Assembly (NCBI GenBank): GCA_963921195.1
Contig: OY992537.1
Span: 60,722,313-60,786,312, forward strand
Direction: 5' to 3'
From: Pegoplata infirma
Taxonomy: Eukaryota > Arthropoda > Insecta > Diptera > Anthomyiidae
Length of the DNA: 64,000 bases
Positions 32,501 to 43,194 of this stretch are shown one piece after another. The translations under genes and the position numbers were made by a program. The notes beneath the pieces are model-generated. The model was given only the letters and a program-made list of their open reading frames with translations. It had not been told where the DNA came from and searched no databases. Within the stretch, counting starts at the first letter, position 1; the number at the start of each line of letters is the position of its first letter.

Positions 32501-33160
32501 TAATGACATATCGATAACTATGGAGTTTCTGTGTTATCGATTACTCTAGTATTTTCTATAGAAAATTGTGTGTTATTTGTAAATCGATAACTATAATTTT
32601 TTTTTTTTTAAAGTTTTGTGTTATCAATAACTATCAATAACTTTAGAATTTTTAACAGAAATGTCTCTGTTTTCGATTTATCGATAACTATAGATTTTTC
32701 TTTTAAAAAAAATATATTAATGATATATTGATAACTATAGAATTTTCTTTAAAAAATTTTGTGTTATCAATTATGGTTAACTATAAAATATTTTTTGGAA
32801 AATTTTGTGTTATCGATAAGTATAGAAATTTTACTTTAGATTTTTTTTGTTATCGATATATCGATAACTATAGAATTTTCTTTATAAAATTTTGAATTAT
32901 CGATATGTCGATAAGTATAGAATTTTCTTTAAAAAATTTTGAGTTATCGATAACTATAGAATTTTCTTTAGAAAATTTTGTGTTATCGATAACTCTAAAA
33001 TTTTTTTATAAAATATTGTGTTATCGATATGTCGATTATTTTAGAATTTTTTATAGAAATCTTTTTGATATCGATAACTGTACATAAATAAAGAATATTT
33101 TAAATAAAATTTTGTGTTATCGATATATCGATAACTTAAGCATTTTTTATAGAAATTTTT
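29590..33160 (+). repeat. 3.6-kb TATCGATA dyad minisatellite
   Basis: About 75-80 imperfect units (my estimate) of 39 or 47-48 bp. A long unit is GTGTTATCGATATATCGATA, then ACTATAGAATTTTC, then TTTAGAAAATTTT. Short units have one ATCGAT instead of two. Each unit therefore alternates two dyads, TTATCGATATATCGATAA and a GAATTTTC/GAAAATTT dyad, with GTG on one side and CTATA on the other giving it direction. TATCGATA is the Drosophila DRE site bound by DREF, and CGATA clusters are bound by BEAF-32; any such role here is inference. Units of 48 bp equal 16 codons, which explains the many FCVIDISITIEFS-like ORFs. Confidence 0.92.
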
Positions 33161-33823
33161 ATGACTACATGTTTTTAAATAATCTATTATTTTGTACTTC
33201 ACTGTTTATATAAAGTAATTATGTATTTATGTGTAGGAGTATTTTTTTGTTGTTGTTATTGTTATAAATACAGGGTGACTGACTGAGTGATCTTTAGAAT
33301 AAAGATTTTTCTTCTTAATTTATTGAGGTTTTTCTGTTCCGGAACAATTATAACATTTTTCCAAAAATGTAAAAACAGTTATGAGGTTTGCTTAAGTCTC
33401 TTTGGAGTCACCCTGTATGTATGTGTATTGTAAGCTTTTATAATTTATTAAACAACAGCTTGAAAAAGTACTTTTATGTTTTCATGTTATTTATTTTGTT
33501 TTTCTCTTTTTTTTTTGTGTGTTAAATTATTTAAACAATTTAAAAACATTCCAGGAAGTTATAGAAAATATGAATTAACATGAACAAAAAAAAAATTACC
33601 AACAATAAATTTATTAAATTCTAGAAAATTCCTTAAAAGAAAATATTTTTATTTAATATTTTCTTTTTATAACACCGTCCAACACACTTTTGTAAACATG
33701 TATCAGACCGATAAATACTGAAAGTAGGGTCTCCCAGTTTTGTCGCGTTTTCGCAAAAAACGCCAAATAAAAAATTTTTGTGTTTTTTATATTTTTCGCA
33801 AAAAAAACTCGAATATATCTATG
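33161..33823. other. Satellite right flank, with one MITE
   Basis: Apart from the 145-bp MITE at 33271-33415 I see only A/T-rich text. The phrase tcgcgttttcgcaaaaaacg near 33745 forms a short dyad; similar tttcgcgaaaacac occurs at 34716, on the other side of the MITE at 33824. Confidence 0.4.
33271..33415. mobile_element. 145-bp MITE, CAGGGTGACT ends, TA target
   Basis: Perfect 10-bp termini CAGGGTGACT...AGTCACCCTG with TA on both sides (33269-33270, 33416-33417). Ends beginning CAGGGTG with TA duplication are typical of mariner-family MITEs. The interior shows no further symmetry except ccggaacaatt-type text, and no coding. Confidence 0.85.
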
Positions 33824-34623
33824 CACTCAAAAATTTATGTCATTAACTGTTTGCAGTTTATTTAAAAAATTTTACGTTTAGTCGTTTTTAAAAGAAAAAA
33901 CATTTATTTGATGTTCAACTTTTATTATTGACTACATCTGTCCTTTGTTTCAAAAATAACACACTAAAAAATAAAGACTTTCATTAACATTTAATTTTTA
34001 AGTCATTTATTTTTGTTCTGTAAGTAAAAACTACTGATTATTCTTGAAAATTTTTATGATTTGTGTTAGTAATTTTTTTTTTAAATTGTTAGTATTTTTT
34101 AATGAGATATCATTAGTTTTTACCTACACAAGTAGGTTGTTTTTTTGTAGAAAAAAATTTAAAAAACTATTTATAGAAATATAAAAACATGTTTGTATCA
34201 AGTGACTATGGCACGATGGGTAGAGTGTCTGGCCAGAATGTAGTTGATTGCTGGATCGATTCCCCAAAATTTTATTAAAAATTTTTAAAAAAATATTTCA
34301 ATAGAAAATTGTAAAAAATAACCTTATTAATTTTTAATGTTTTCGTAGGTTATTTTTTTGGAATTTGTTGGTAAAAATAAAAAAACTATCATTAATTTTT
34401 ATTGTTTTCGTAGGTTATTTTTTTCAAGTTTGTTGGTAAAAACGAATGAAAAAAACGTAGTTTTTTAATGTTTAATGTTATTTTAGAAAATTTTGTCAAC
34501 AGTAACAAATAAATGTTAATGTTTGTTAAAACAAATGAATAAATACTGGGATGGTTTTCAATTGTTTATTCACTGGTTTTAAATGTGTTCTTCATTTGTT
34601 TTTGCCTACAAAATGTTTGAGTG
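33824..34623 (+). mobile_element. CACTC-ended MITE with tRNA-like segment, copy 1 (800 bp)
   Basis: Ends CACTCAAAAATTTATGTC...TGTTTGAGTG, flanked by TG on both sides. The same element occurs at 51280-52029 and, inverted, at 55621-56412. Near 34200-34262 it holds a tRNA-like stretch with ggcacgatgggtagagtg (A-box region) and GGATCGATTCC (degenerate B box). Phrases such as attaatttttattgttttcg are doubled (about 34330 and 34392). No transposase. Confidence 0.85.
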
Positions 34624-34625
34624 TG

Positions 34626-36486
34626 TAGAAAACCTGAGAGACACATGTTATTTTTAGCCGAGTTTCTGACTAGCGTGAACTTTTTTTAGAAAATATTTTT
34701 TTTGTTTTAGATTTTTCGCGAAAACACAAATTTTATCTTAAAAAATTGGGAGGCACGAGGTTTTTTTTTGTTCTTCCCTATTTTTAGAATGTTTTAGTCT
34801 GATCCATGTTTACAGCCAAAAATTTAAAATTTGTCGTGTGGTGTAATATTTCAATTTGTGTAATTTTTCATTATTAAAAAATGTCCTTTGATTGTAATCA
34901 ATATTTGTATTAAATTGTTCATTCGTTTTCAAAAGGTCGGAGCAATTTTTGGTCTTTTTCGAAAAACTTTTTTTTACAAAAATTTTTGTAAAAAAAATAT
35001 ATTTTAAATAATTTTTTAATTGAGTCAATTAAAATATTAATGACTTTATTTATACATTTTAACATCAAAGTTTAAGCTGAATTCACAATGACAGAGTACT
35101 ATGTGCCAGAGAGTGGATTTTGTTCCATTCTCTTTCGCACTTTCTGCCTTAAGTTATCAATTTCAAGAATTTGCCTTAAAACATCCCCTTTCAAAATCGC
35201 AAAACATCTTAAATTGCTCCAGCTTAATCAATATGATCACTTTATTTTATTTCCTAAAAATTTTAAATTTCATTTAAATGAAAGTATTGTATTTTAGTTA
35301 TTATTCTTGCTGATTTTCGAAGAAATATATTGTATAAATAATTTTATTTATTTTCTCTACATTGTCATATGATTTTGTGTAATTGCGCAGTTTTCTTTAT
35401 CAAGCTAAGCAAGAAATTTTATACTGAATGTATTACTTTTTCAATTATTCTGGAGAAATTTTAGATATAGAATGTTATCGTATTGCAAAATGATGTCAAA
35501 TTCAATTATAAAATAAAATTAAAAGTTCTAAGAATTTTATAAGGGGTGTTTTCATACACTCAAAGAATTATGTAGGTAAATTCCAGTGAATATTCATTTA
35601 AAACAAATGATATTTTTAATTTAAAATCCATTCCACTGTTTTTTTTTTCATTAAAAATAAAATCATATTACAGTCAATTTTTAATGTTAATTTAATGACT
35701 AACCAAAACATTAAAAACTAATGAATATTCACTTATATTGTATTGAAAAACAGTAAAACTATAGAAGAAATTTTTTACTGGCGAAATTGAATGTAACAGA
35801 AAATTAATTTTTAAGACAGTAAATTATTATTTTTAAACTACAAAAAAAGTAGAAAATAACAAAATCATTTACAATGATTTTTCCCAAAACTTTAATAGCT
35901 TTACAGCTTTTATCAAAATATAACTTTATTTAATTACCAATAAAATTTTTAATTTTCTTTTGTAAGAACCGCAAAAAGTCGAAAAGAAACTCTTAAAATT
36001 TAATAAAGAAAAATACTTTGGTTGTAGTACTTATAAAGTACATACACTACAATTAAAACATAAAATAACAAAACGTGACATAAAATTTTACAAACTTTCA
36101 TTATATTACCATGATTGTTTTTTCTAGGATTTTGTAATATTGTCCAAAATGCACATTCCTGCATATGTAAACCACAAAAAAAAACAAAGTAATAATACAC
36201 AGAAAAGGATCAAATGTAAAAGGGCATAACAGCAGTTTTTTTTTAGAACAAAAAACAAATTTCATTTGTTTTTCCAAATCCTCTTAGTCCAAGTACGCGA
36301 CTTTATACTGCTGCTGGTAAAATTTTGTTTTACTTAAGAAATGTATAAAAATCCTGTTTTTTTCAGAATTTGTATGTTTTATGTTGCACATTTTCGACCA
36401 TAATTAACCTGTGACCACTGGATTTTTATCGTGCCAAATTTAAGCAGTCAAGCTGTTTAACTTTTGACTGTATTTTACTCTTTACT
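34626..36486. other. About 1.9 kb without recognised element
   Basis: No shared repeats with the rest of the window except short phrases near 35558 (tacactcaaagaattatgtagg) that resemble a CACTC-type end; a matching right end was not found. The longest ORF (35088-35297, 69 codons) has no recognisable motif and A/T-rich codons. This may be unique sequence. Confidence 0.4.
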
Positions 36487-36626
36487 TTTATTTTATTTTA
36501 TTTTATTTTATATTTTTTATATTTTATTTTATTTTATTTTATTTTATTTTATTTTATTTTATTTTATTTTATTTTATTTTATTTTATTTTATTTTATTTT
36601 ATTTTATTTTATTTTATTTTATTTTT
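36487..36626 (+). repeat. (TTTTA)n pentanucleotide microsatellite
   Basis: About 28 units of TTTTA, with one interruption (tattttttata) near 36510. The remainder is essentially perfect for more than 100 bp, so it is probably length-polymorphic. It is followed by ttttaagtctcgatgtatg. The ORF made of FILFY repeats across it is an artefact. Confidence 0.95.
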
Positions 36627-36811
36627 TAAGTCTCGATGTATGTTTGAAATAAACTAAACTTTCAGTGGGGTTAAAGCTTTCTATTTATCGAAATATTGTT
36701 ATGCTCTTTTAAACTTAACCCCTCCATACTTAACAAAAAACGTATACAGTACGTTTTTTTTGGAACCAAATGACAACAAGATTGTTAGATGCAAAAAAAA
36801 ATCTTAAATAA

Positions 36812-37429
36812 CCCGATTAAAAAAGTTCCTATATAATTGTATATAATTTTATAAACATCATATATGATTAAATAGAATTATATAGAATTTGATGCGAAAA
36901 ATGAGTCGATAAAACTATATAAAATTTGATCAATGTTTCATATATTTTGATAAATTTTTTATATAATTTTATGCGAAATTTGGACCCCTATTTTTATATA
37001 ATAATAGCAAAATTATATAATTAGATATAATTATATAAAAATATATAAAATTGTATAAAACTGTATAAAACTATATAAAGTTACATAAAATTATATATAA
37101 TTATATATAACTAAAACAAAATTTTATGATTTATATAAAACTTGATATAATTTTATATAACTTTATAAACTTATATATTGTTTTATATAATTTGATATAG
37201 TTGTATATAATTATGTCTGATTATATAAATTTGCTTTTGTTATATAAAAATAGGGGTCCAAATTTCGCATAAAATTATATAAAAAATTTATCAAAACACA
37301 AGTAACATTGATAAAATTTTATATGGTTTTATCGACTCATTTTTCGCATCAAATTCTATATAATTCTATTTAATCATATATGATGTTTATAAAATTATAT
37401 ACAATTATATAGGAACTTTTTTACTCGGG
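36812..37429. mobile_element. AT-rich foldback element, CCCGA ends (618 bp)
   Basis: Ends CCCGATTAAAAAAGTTCC and (reverse) CCCGAGTAAAAAAGTTCC, followed by inverted arms of about 190 bp that share atcatatatgatt, gaatttgatgcgaaaaatga, gcgaaatttggacccctatt. The centre (37010-37240) is almost pure tata/attt text like that at 3585-3974. AA adjoins both ends, but in such A-rich DNA a target duplication cannot be claimed. Confidence 0.8.
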
Positions 37430-37724
37430 AACACAAAATTGCAGCAAAACCGTAGTATGTATTTGCAACTATGCATAAAATACCCACAAAAATAGCAAAA
37501 AAATTTACTAATATATCAGAGATGTAGAAGTCGGTGTTTAAGTACTTTTTTTTTAGTACTTTCTCATTTAGCAAAACACTGACCCAACCATTTTTGTATA
37601 TTTTATATATATGTGGGGACACATTTCCCCTTGCGGTAAATATAAACAAAATCATTTCTCATGATTTTGGCACTAAAATAATTCAATTCTATCATTTCGA
37701 CATTTTCTATTCCCCGGAGTACAA

Positions 37725-37800
37725 GGTCTCTGGTGAGAATCGATCCCACGAACCCCAGACTCATAGGCTAGCACGCTACCAACTAGTTTACTGGGGCGCC
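37725..37800 (-). mobile_element. tRNA-like SINE head, reverse strand (76 nt)
   Basis: Reverse complement reads GGCGCCCCAGTAAACTAGTT, then GGTAGCGTGCTAGCCTATGA, then a degenerate B box GGATCGATTCT. It shares TAGTTGGTAGCGTGCTAGCC with the heads at 13688 and 19378. An anticodon arm CTAGC-CTATGAG-TCTGG can form with one mismatch (anticodon position ATG), but the acceptor stem does not pair. Best read as a tRNA-derived SINE relic, not a tRNA gene. Confidence 0.7.
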
Positions 37801-37854
37801 TAATTTTGATTAATTTTTATTATAAAATAAATACTGTTTTATTCGACCTTAAGA

Positions 37855-38800
37855 ATATTATATTTTGAGTAGCTCGAGGTCATTATTTCCTTAACTAAGT
37901 AAAACTATGATGTTTTCATAGAATAATTTTCAAGAAAATTATTTTGTTTTTATTTTTTTTAATAATACTCTTTTTATATTTACTTAATAGTCTTGACAAT
38001 GGAATCTGACAAATTTCGAAACACGTGTCGACTAAGTCTTGACCGGCATAAACAAATTTAAAACAGAAGTGAAAGTGTTAACATATAAACAAAATTAAAA
38101 ACTAGAGTGGAGGGTATAAAAAAAATTGCAGGGGAGTTTTTTTTTGGAATGGGGTGTCAGAAGGGTTCATTGGGGGCACATAAACCCATGCGGTAAATGT
38201 TTAAAAATTAATTTTTGAGCTTAAGTAATACAATTTTATCATTATTTAAAAATATTTTTAAAATCCACGCCCACAAAAGGGTGGCGGGCAAAAAAAGTCC
38301 AAAGTCCAAGTGCAGGACCTTGAACTTTTTCTGACATCAAATTGTTATATTTGCTTAACAAAAATACAAAAAAACCTGTGAAAATATGGAGTTTTTCAGA
38401 GGTTAGTTAAGTTCTTCAAGGGGGAACTTTTTTCCCCCTGGTCCGATTTTGCCCATGTACGAACTTAAACTGCCTAGGACCAAAAGATATAATCCTGACA
38501 AACTTAACTAGTCTATCTCTTTAATTTTGGACTGCATTGTGTCTTATACAGACGGACGGACATACGGACATTCGGACATTCTATAAAAGTCTTAGAATCT
38601 ATCATAGATCAAAAATATATATACTTTATGGGGTCCCCGACCGATAATTCGATGCGTTACAAACGGAATGACAAAGTGAGGATACCCCCATTCTGTAGTT
38701 GGAGGGTATAAAAATAATTTTCTTGAAAATTATTCTATCAGAACATCATAGTTTTAATTAGTAAAGAAAATAATGACCTCGAACTTGAATAAACATACTT
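37855..38800. repeat. Inverted repeat flanking a mini-me copy
   Basis: Arm agctcgaggtcattatttcc ... gaataattttcaagaaaatt (37870-37945) returns reversed at 38713-38792. Between them lie a segment with cgaaacacgtgtcgactaag (38018-38037) and the mini-me copy 38101-38712. The acacgtgtttcg segment and its surroundings recur at 48100-48260. This may be an element with 75-bp terminal repeats that received a mini-me insertion, but the outer borders are not sharp. Confidence 0.55.
38101..38712 (+). mobile_element. mini-me/DINE-1-like repeat, subfamily D
   Basis: Starts just after a stray 3' end (actagagtggagggtataa) and contains cacgcccacaaaagggtgg, aagggggaacttttttccccc (a hairpin), ttggactgcattgtg, a short GACGGACGGACATACGGACA tract, then cttagaatctatcatagatc, tatggggtccccgaccgata and the end cccccattctgtagttggag. 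It matches 59910-60718 and, in reverse, 56413-57075. Confidence 0.8.
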
Positions 38801-39739
38801 AAAAAAAAGCTTAGCTTCAGTACCATTTCAAAATTTATTTTTTCCATCTCTTTCGTCGATGCAAAAAAAAAATGGTTTTCCAGAGATGATGAACTACAAT
38901 GAAAGAGGTATAAAAAATATTTACAAAAAAAAAATAATAACATTATTGTAGTATAAAAGTTTTAAGAGAATTATTTTTCTACCATAAAATTAAGCTTAAC
39001 ATAGTTTGTATGTAGCTGTATGTATAGTAGGGAGGAGCGATTTTTATTTTATTTTTTTCGATAGCGGTGGGGATCAAAATTACTCGAATGTCCAGTTAGC
39101 TGCCACCTGTCAATCCAACTACAGTATGGTGGTTTATTCACTTTGTCAGTATGTGTGTAACGAATAGGAATATGGGTCCGGGACCGCGTAAAGTATAGTA
39201 CACCGTCTGACAGCCAATATTAAACATGAACCGGATGATATACGTCTGAAAGAAGAGAGCAAATGGAGTAAAACTTCATTTATAGTTTTTCATTTCGTGA
39301 TCCTGTTTCTTTTAAAAGGACTTCTACAATTTTAAAGGATACGTTTTGTAAAATATTTTTGAAATATTTGTACTTATTCGAGGATGACACTGGTGAAAGC
39401 AAATGAAAGAGGAGAATATCACCTAATTTTTTCATTTTTTTATTTTGCTATATCAGGATAAAAGGATATAAATAAAGTCATTTGAAATCCTTATCAAAAT
39501 ATTTTGTTGAACATTTTGAATGCTGTTGAAGGACAAATTTTTAAAAGGACGTAACTTACCTCAATTTTTCCTGTTATGGAAAAACAGTAAAATAGGAAAA
39601 TTAGGAGAGACCCTCCTCTTTCATTTGCTGTAGTGGCATTCTAGGACAAGTACAAACATTAAAAAAAAATTATAAAATTTAATACTTTAAAATGTTGAAG
39701 CCCTTTTAAAAGGAAACAGGATCACGAAAAGAAAAACTG

Positions 39740-40592
39740 TAGGGCAGAGAGGGGCACATTCGTCACTTTTTTTTGAAGTGATATAAACCCTAAACCAGTA
39801 GACTTTTTTTCTATATTTCTTTTGATTTAAGGAGCTACATATATTAGCTTTAAAATGTATACTCCAAATGGATTTTATCTGTTTGGCTTCTATTATATTT
39901 TTTTTTCTTTTCAAATTTTTAAAGCAACCCAAATCGGCGAAACTGCCCCATTCATGGGGCACATGCGCCAAGAGGTCGGGCACATGCGCCAAGAGGGTTG
40001 GCACAATAGTCAAGAATATAAATTTCTAGAAATTCGTTAACAATGTCATTTTTTGGAAGAATTATTATTAAAAACATGATTTTATTAAAAAAACATAGTT
40101 ATATTGGAAAAAGTCAAAAAAAGTTACTACCCGTGGGGCACATTCTTAAACTCCATGGGGTACATCCGTCATCGGCGAATCAACCCCATGGGGTACCATT
40201 TTAAGGGGCTTATGTACTCCATGGGGGGCGGTGCTAATATACCCCATTGGGGTACATTCATCGCCAAAACTGCCCCATCCTCAACCTAACGAATGTGCCC
40301 TAGATGTGGGCACTCATAAAAGATATGAGCAATATGTTTGTAATTCACAAAATCACAAAATTATTACATAATATATTGTGACTAGGTAATATTTTTTTAG
40401 CAACCTAAAAAATACAAAAATACATCTGTCCGCTTTCACGTATAAAGTATAACGTTGGAAGTTCGTAGTGTGAAAGATAATTGATAAATACAGATTTGAC
40501 TCATTTGCCACAATTTTATAACTCTCTTAGTTTAAGAGATAAGTGGGGGTGGCGAAAGTGCCCCACTGGCAAATGTGCCTCTCTCTACCCTA
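39740..40592. mobile_element. Nested hAT-like element with GGGGCACATTCG repeats (853 bp)
   Basis: Ends TAGGGCAGAGAGGGGCACAT and (reverse) TAGGGTAGAGAGAGGCACAT. Copies of gggcacattcg, actgcccca and ggggtacat recur near both ends (39752, 39943-39985, 40135-40285, 40551-40580), a strong subterminal repeat pattern. The flanks (gaaaaactg / aatgcagttttac) join to continue the host palindrome seen near 39275, but no 8-bp duplication is visible, so insertion may have been imprecise or the site has changed. Confidence 0.8.
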
Positions 40593-41019
40593 AATGCAGT
40601 TTTACTACATTTAGCAGCTAGTTTCAAACGAATATTACGACGTTTTCTTTTCTGGCAAAAAATGTCACATTTTACCGTCCCTTCAAAAAAATTGCACATT
40701 TTTTGTTCTTTTTTAAAACACTGGCAACACTTTAAAAATGTATTATGGTTTTTTTTTTTTAAATGTTGCATTTGTGAAGTTTCAAAATGACACACTTTTC
40801 ACACTCTCATAAAATAACGGGGTAGTAAAGTTGCCTTACAAAAACAGCTGATTGCCAATGTTTAGTTTGAAAGAATAATTTTCTCAATTTTTTGTTTTTT
40901 TTGTAATCACAAAACTGGCAACACATTTAAAGGGTTGTGACTACATTTTACAAATAAAACTGTTTCATACTTGTTTCAGAAAATTAAACGCCAATATACA
41001 GTTTGTGTTTAATGACTTT

Positions 41020-41265
41020 TTGTCAGACGATGTTATTGATCCCTGATCGAATCTAAGTTATTCTTTGAATGTCCGTATGCCGTCCGTTGTATAAGACACG
41101 ATGCAGTCTAAAATAAAAGGGCTAGACCCCTGAAGTTTAGCACAAATATATGTCTTATGGTTATAGGCAGTTTAAACGGGCAAAATATGACCAGGGGATA
41201 AAGGTCCCCATTCAATGCCCTTAATAATTTTCTATTTTTTTTCGTGTGTCAGGGTATAAAAGTTT
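41020..41265 (-). mobile_element. mini-me/DINE-1-like fragment within hAT
   Basis: Reverse-strand core: ttattgatccctgatcgaat, gaatgtccgtatgccgtccg, gatgcagtctaaaataaaag, then ggctagacccctgaag and aggggataaaggtcccc, ending before the 5' signature. Subfamily D. It sits in the right part of the hAT 39028-41383. Confidence 0.7.
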
Positions 41266-41597
41266 CGCCACATCTGAATTTAAACTTTCACGTGTTTTTT
41301 GTGTTAATATTGACTTAAAAAGACAACTATTCCGAACCCGACACTATCGAAAATGTTAAAAAGGACAGTATCGCTCCACCCTAATGTATAGTAATTGTCA
41401 TAGTTGAGTACGTTTAACTGAAAAAATATGTACCTACACGAGCAATATAATAAATCTCTATACTTATAAAAAAGAAGAATAGTATGCTGTACATGAAGGT
41501 TACAACGTTAGTCATGGAAGAGGTTACATTAACGAAAAAACGTTACTTTATGTCATATGGTATTAAGTTGGCTCTGACTGCGTTATACTTGGCAAAT

Positions 41598-42341
41598 ACT
41601 GCCGATACGTGAATAAGTAACAAAAGCTGTAATATCGGCCCTTATCCGAGAAACAATCGTGTCAAAAATTAAAAACATATCTATTTTGTTTGAGTTACAT
41701 CAAAAATAGCTTTAAAAATGCTTAAAATAGTAAGATTTGATTTTATCCGAGAAAAAATTGTATAGAACATCTGAAAGCTCTTCAAGCTATAAATTTGGAG
41801 CAACAGTAACTGGCTCCCTAGTGTTATGATCCATTGAAAAGTAACCATCGTTGTTATCATGACATTATTAAAATAGTAAAATTCCATTGACTACTACTAA
41901 TAGCATAATCTAGTCAATTTCTTTAAACTTCCACTTTGCTATCAGTGTTTGAAAAATCTAAAAACTACCTACTGCCGATATGGGAAATAGTAACAACAGC
42001 TGTAATGTCTGCCTTTATCTAAGAAGCAATCGTGTCAAAAATTTCAAACCTATCTAGTATGTTTGACTTACATGAAAAATAGCTTTAAAAATGCTTAAAA
42101 TAGCATAATTTGATTTGATCCGAGAAAAAAATCTAAAAGCTCTCCATGCTATAAATTTGGAGTAACATTAACTTAACTGGCTCCCGAGTGTTCTGATCAA
42201 TTAAAAATTAACCGCCATTGTTAGTATGACATTATTAAGATAGTAAAATTCCATTGACTACTACTTATAGCAAAATCTAGTCAATTTCTTAAAACTTTTA
42301 CTTTACTATCAGTGTTTCAAAACTCTTAAAACTACCCATTT
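41598..42341 (+). repeat. Tandem duplication, period 373 bp
   Basis: Copy 1 (41598-41970) and copy 2 (41971-42341) start actgccgatacgtg/actgccgatatggg and share agcaatcgtgtcaaaaatt, aatagctttaaaaatgctt, gtaaaattccattgactact and ctatcagtgttt. They differ at perhaps one position in eight and by small indels. This is direct repetition without terminal inverted repeats. No ORF is conserved between the copies, so coding is unlikely. Confidence 0.9.
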
Positions 42342-43190
42342 TGTATTTTTTTTTTAAATATTTAAAATATTTACAACCATGTCCTGTAATATTTTTTTGT
42401 GTTTTAAACTTAATACATCATCACTCATAAAACTATTATACTGCTTCTCCCTTTTAGTTTTTTTTTTCTTTTTTGCAGGAAAACATAAAAAACTACTACT
42501 TCTAGAACATAAAAATTACATTTGCATTAACCCAAGTATACAATAATAATTTTTATATGATTCTGCATATTATTATTGTTGTCATTTTGCAAGTTGTTGT
42601 CATGTTTCGTAGATTTGGCACACAAAAATGTTTAAAAAAAATAAAAATAATATAAAAGTACAAGCTCAGATTTTATTGTTTGCACCAAAACACAAATTTA
42701 CAGAAACTTGAACATAAAAAAAAAACAAATAAGAGAAACAAAATCCTGAGAAAGAAACACTCTGACACCAATTCACAAAGAATATTTTATAAAACATTTA
42801 TCCTCGAAATTTTTTTACAAACAACGATACACTGTGCTCTACCTATGCACTGTGTCAGTCCAGGGACAGCTGTTGTAAACAAACTGTAAAACATTTTACA
42901 CTCACTTATTACTATAAAGTTTAACTAGTAGTTACTAGTAGTACGTTTTAGCATTACAAGAAAAAAAAAGGATAAAAACTCACATTATACATCCCCAGAT
43001 ACAGTAACATAAATATAATCATTTTTTTCTTCATGTGCTTTGTTAAAGGGTTTTATATTACTGCACTTAGAAAAATTTCTAGGTAAAATTTTTGCTTTCG
43101 CAATGAAAGTATTAAAAAAAACGATAAGCCGAGTCTCTCGAGCTGAAGCGCCCGTCGTTGCCCGGATCGACTTAGACATTAATATCTTAA
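42342..43190. other. No recognised element
   Basis: About 850 bp with no internal copies. Around 43120-43200 the composition is less A/T-rich (cgagctgaagcgcccgtcg), and open frames exist on both strands (43040-43348 plus, 43227-42985 minus). Neither matches a family I recognise. The region runs into the CAGCG-type repeat units, so the frames are probably incidental. Confidence 0.4.
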
Positions 43191-43194
43191 TAGC

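Larger units (their letters stand above)
39028..41383. mobile_element. Non-autonomous hAT transposon, 2356 bp, with nested inserts
   Basis: Ends TAGGGAGGAGCGAT and (reverse) TAGGGTGGAGCGAT, both followed inward by tttcgatag. The 8-bp duplication ATGTATAG is at 39020-39027 and 41384-41391. An internal inverted repeat (cgtgatcctgtttcttttaa near 39297 and its reverse near 39715) is interrupted by a second hAT (39740-40592), and a mini-me fragment lies at 41020-41265. No transposase frame is preserved; the ORFs at 40532-40795 on both strands have no recognisable domain. Confidence 0.93.

Noticed and set aside
30020..33087. Series of ORFs with FCVIDISITIEFS-like repeats
   Set aside because: They follow the 48-bp period of the satellite on both strands; there is no start context or conservation independent of the DNA repeat.
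29590..33160. CRISPR-like array
   Set aside because: Units are contiguous, vary in length (39 or 48 bp) and have no unique spacers; the composition and neighbours are eukaryotic.
36464..36652. ORF of FILFY repeats
   Set aside because: Translation of the (TTTTA)n microsatellite.
37725..37800. Functional tRNA gene on the minus strand
   Set aside because: Length is right at 76 nt, but the acceptor stem fails and the B box is mutated; it shares its sequence with SINE heads.
40532..40795. 87-codon minus ORF with several cysteines
   Set aside because: Cysteines do not form a recognisable finger, the mirrored plus frame is equally open, and the sequence lies within hAT filler with inverted ctggcaacac words.
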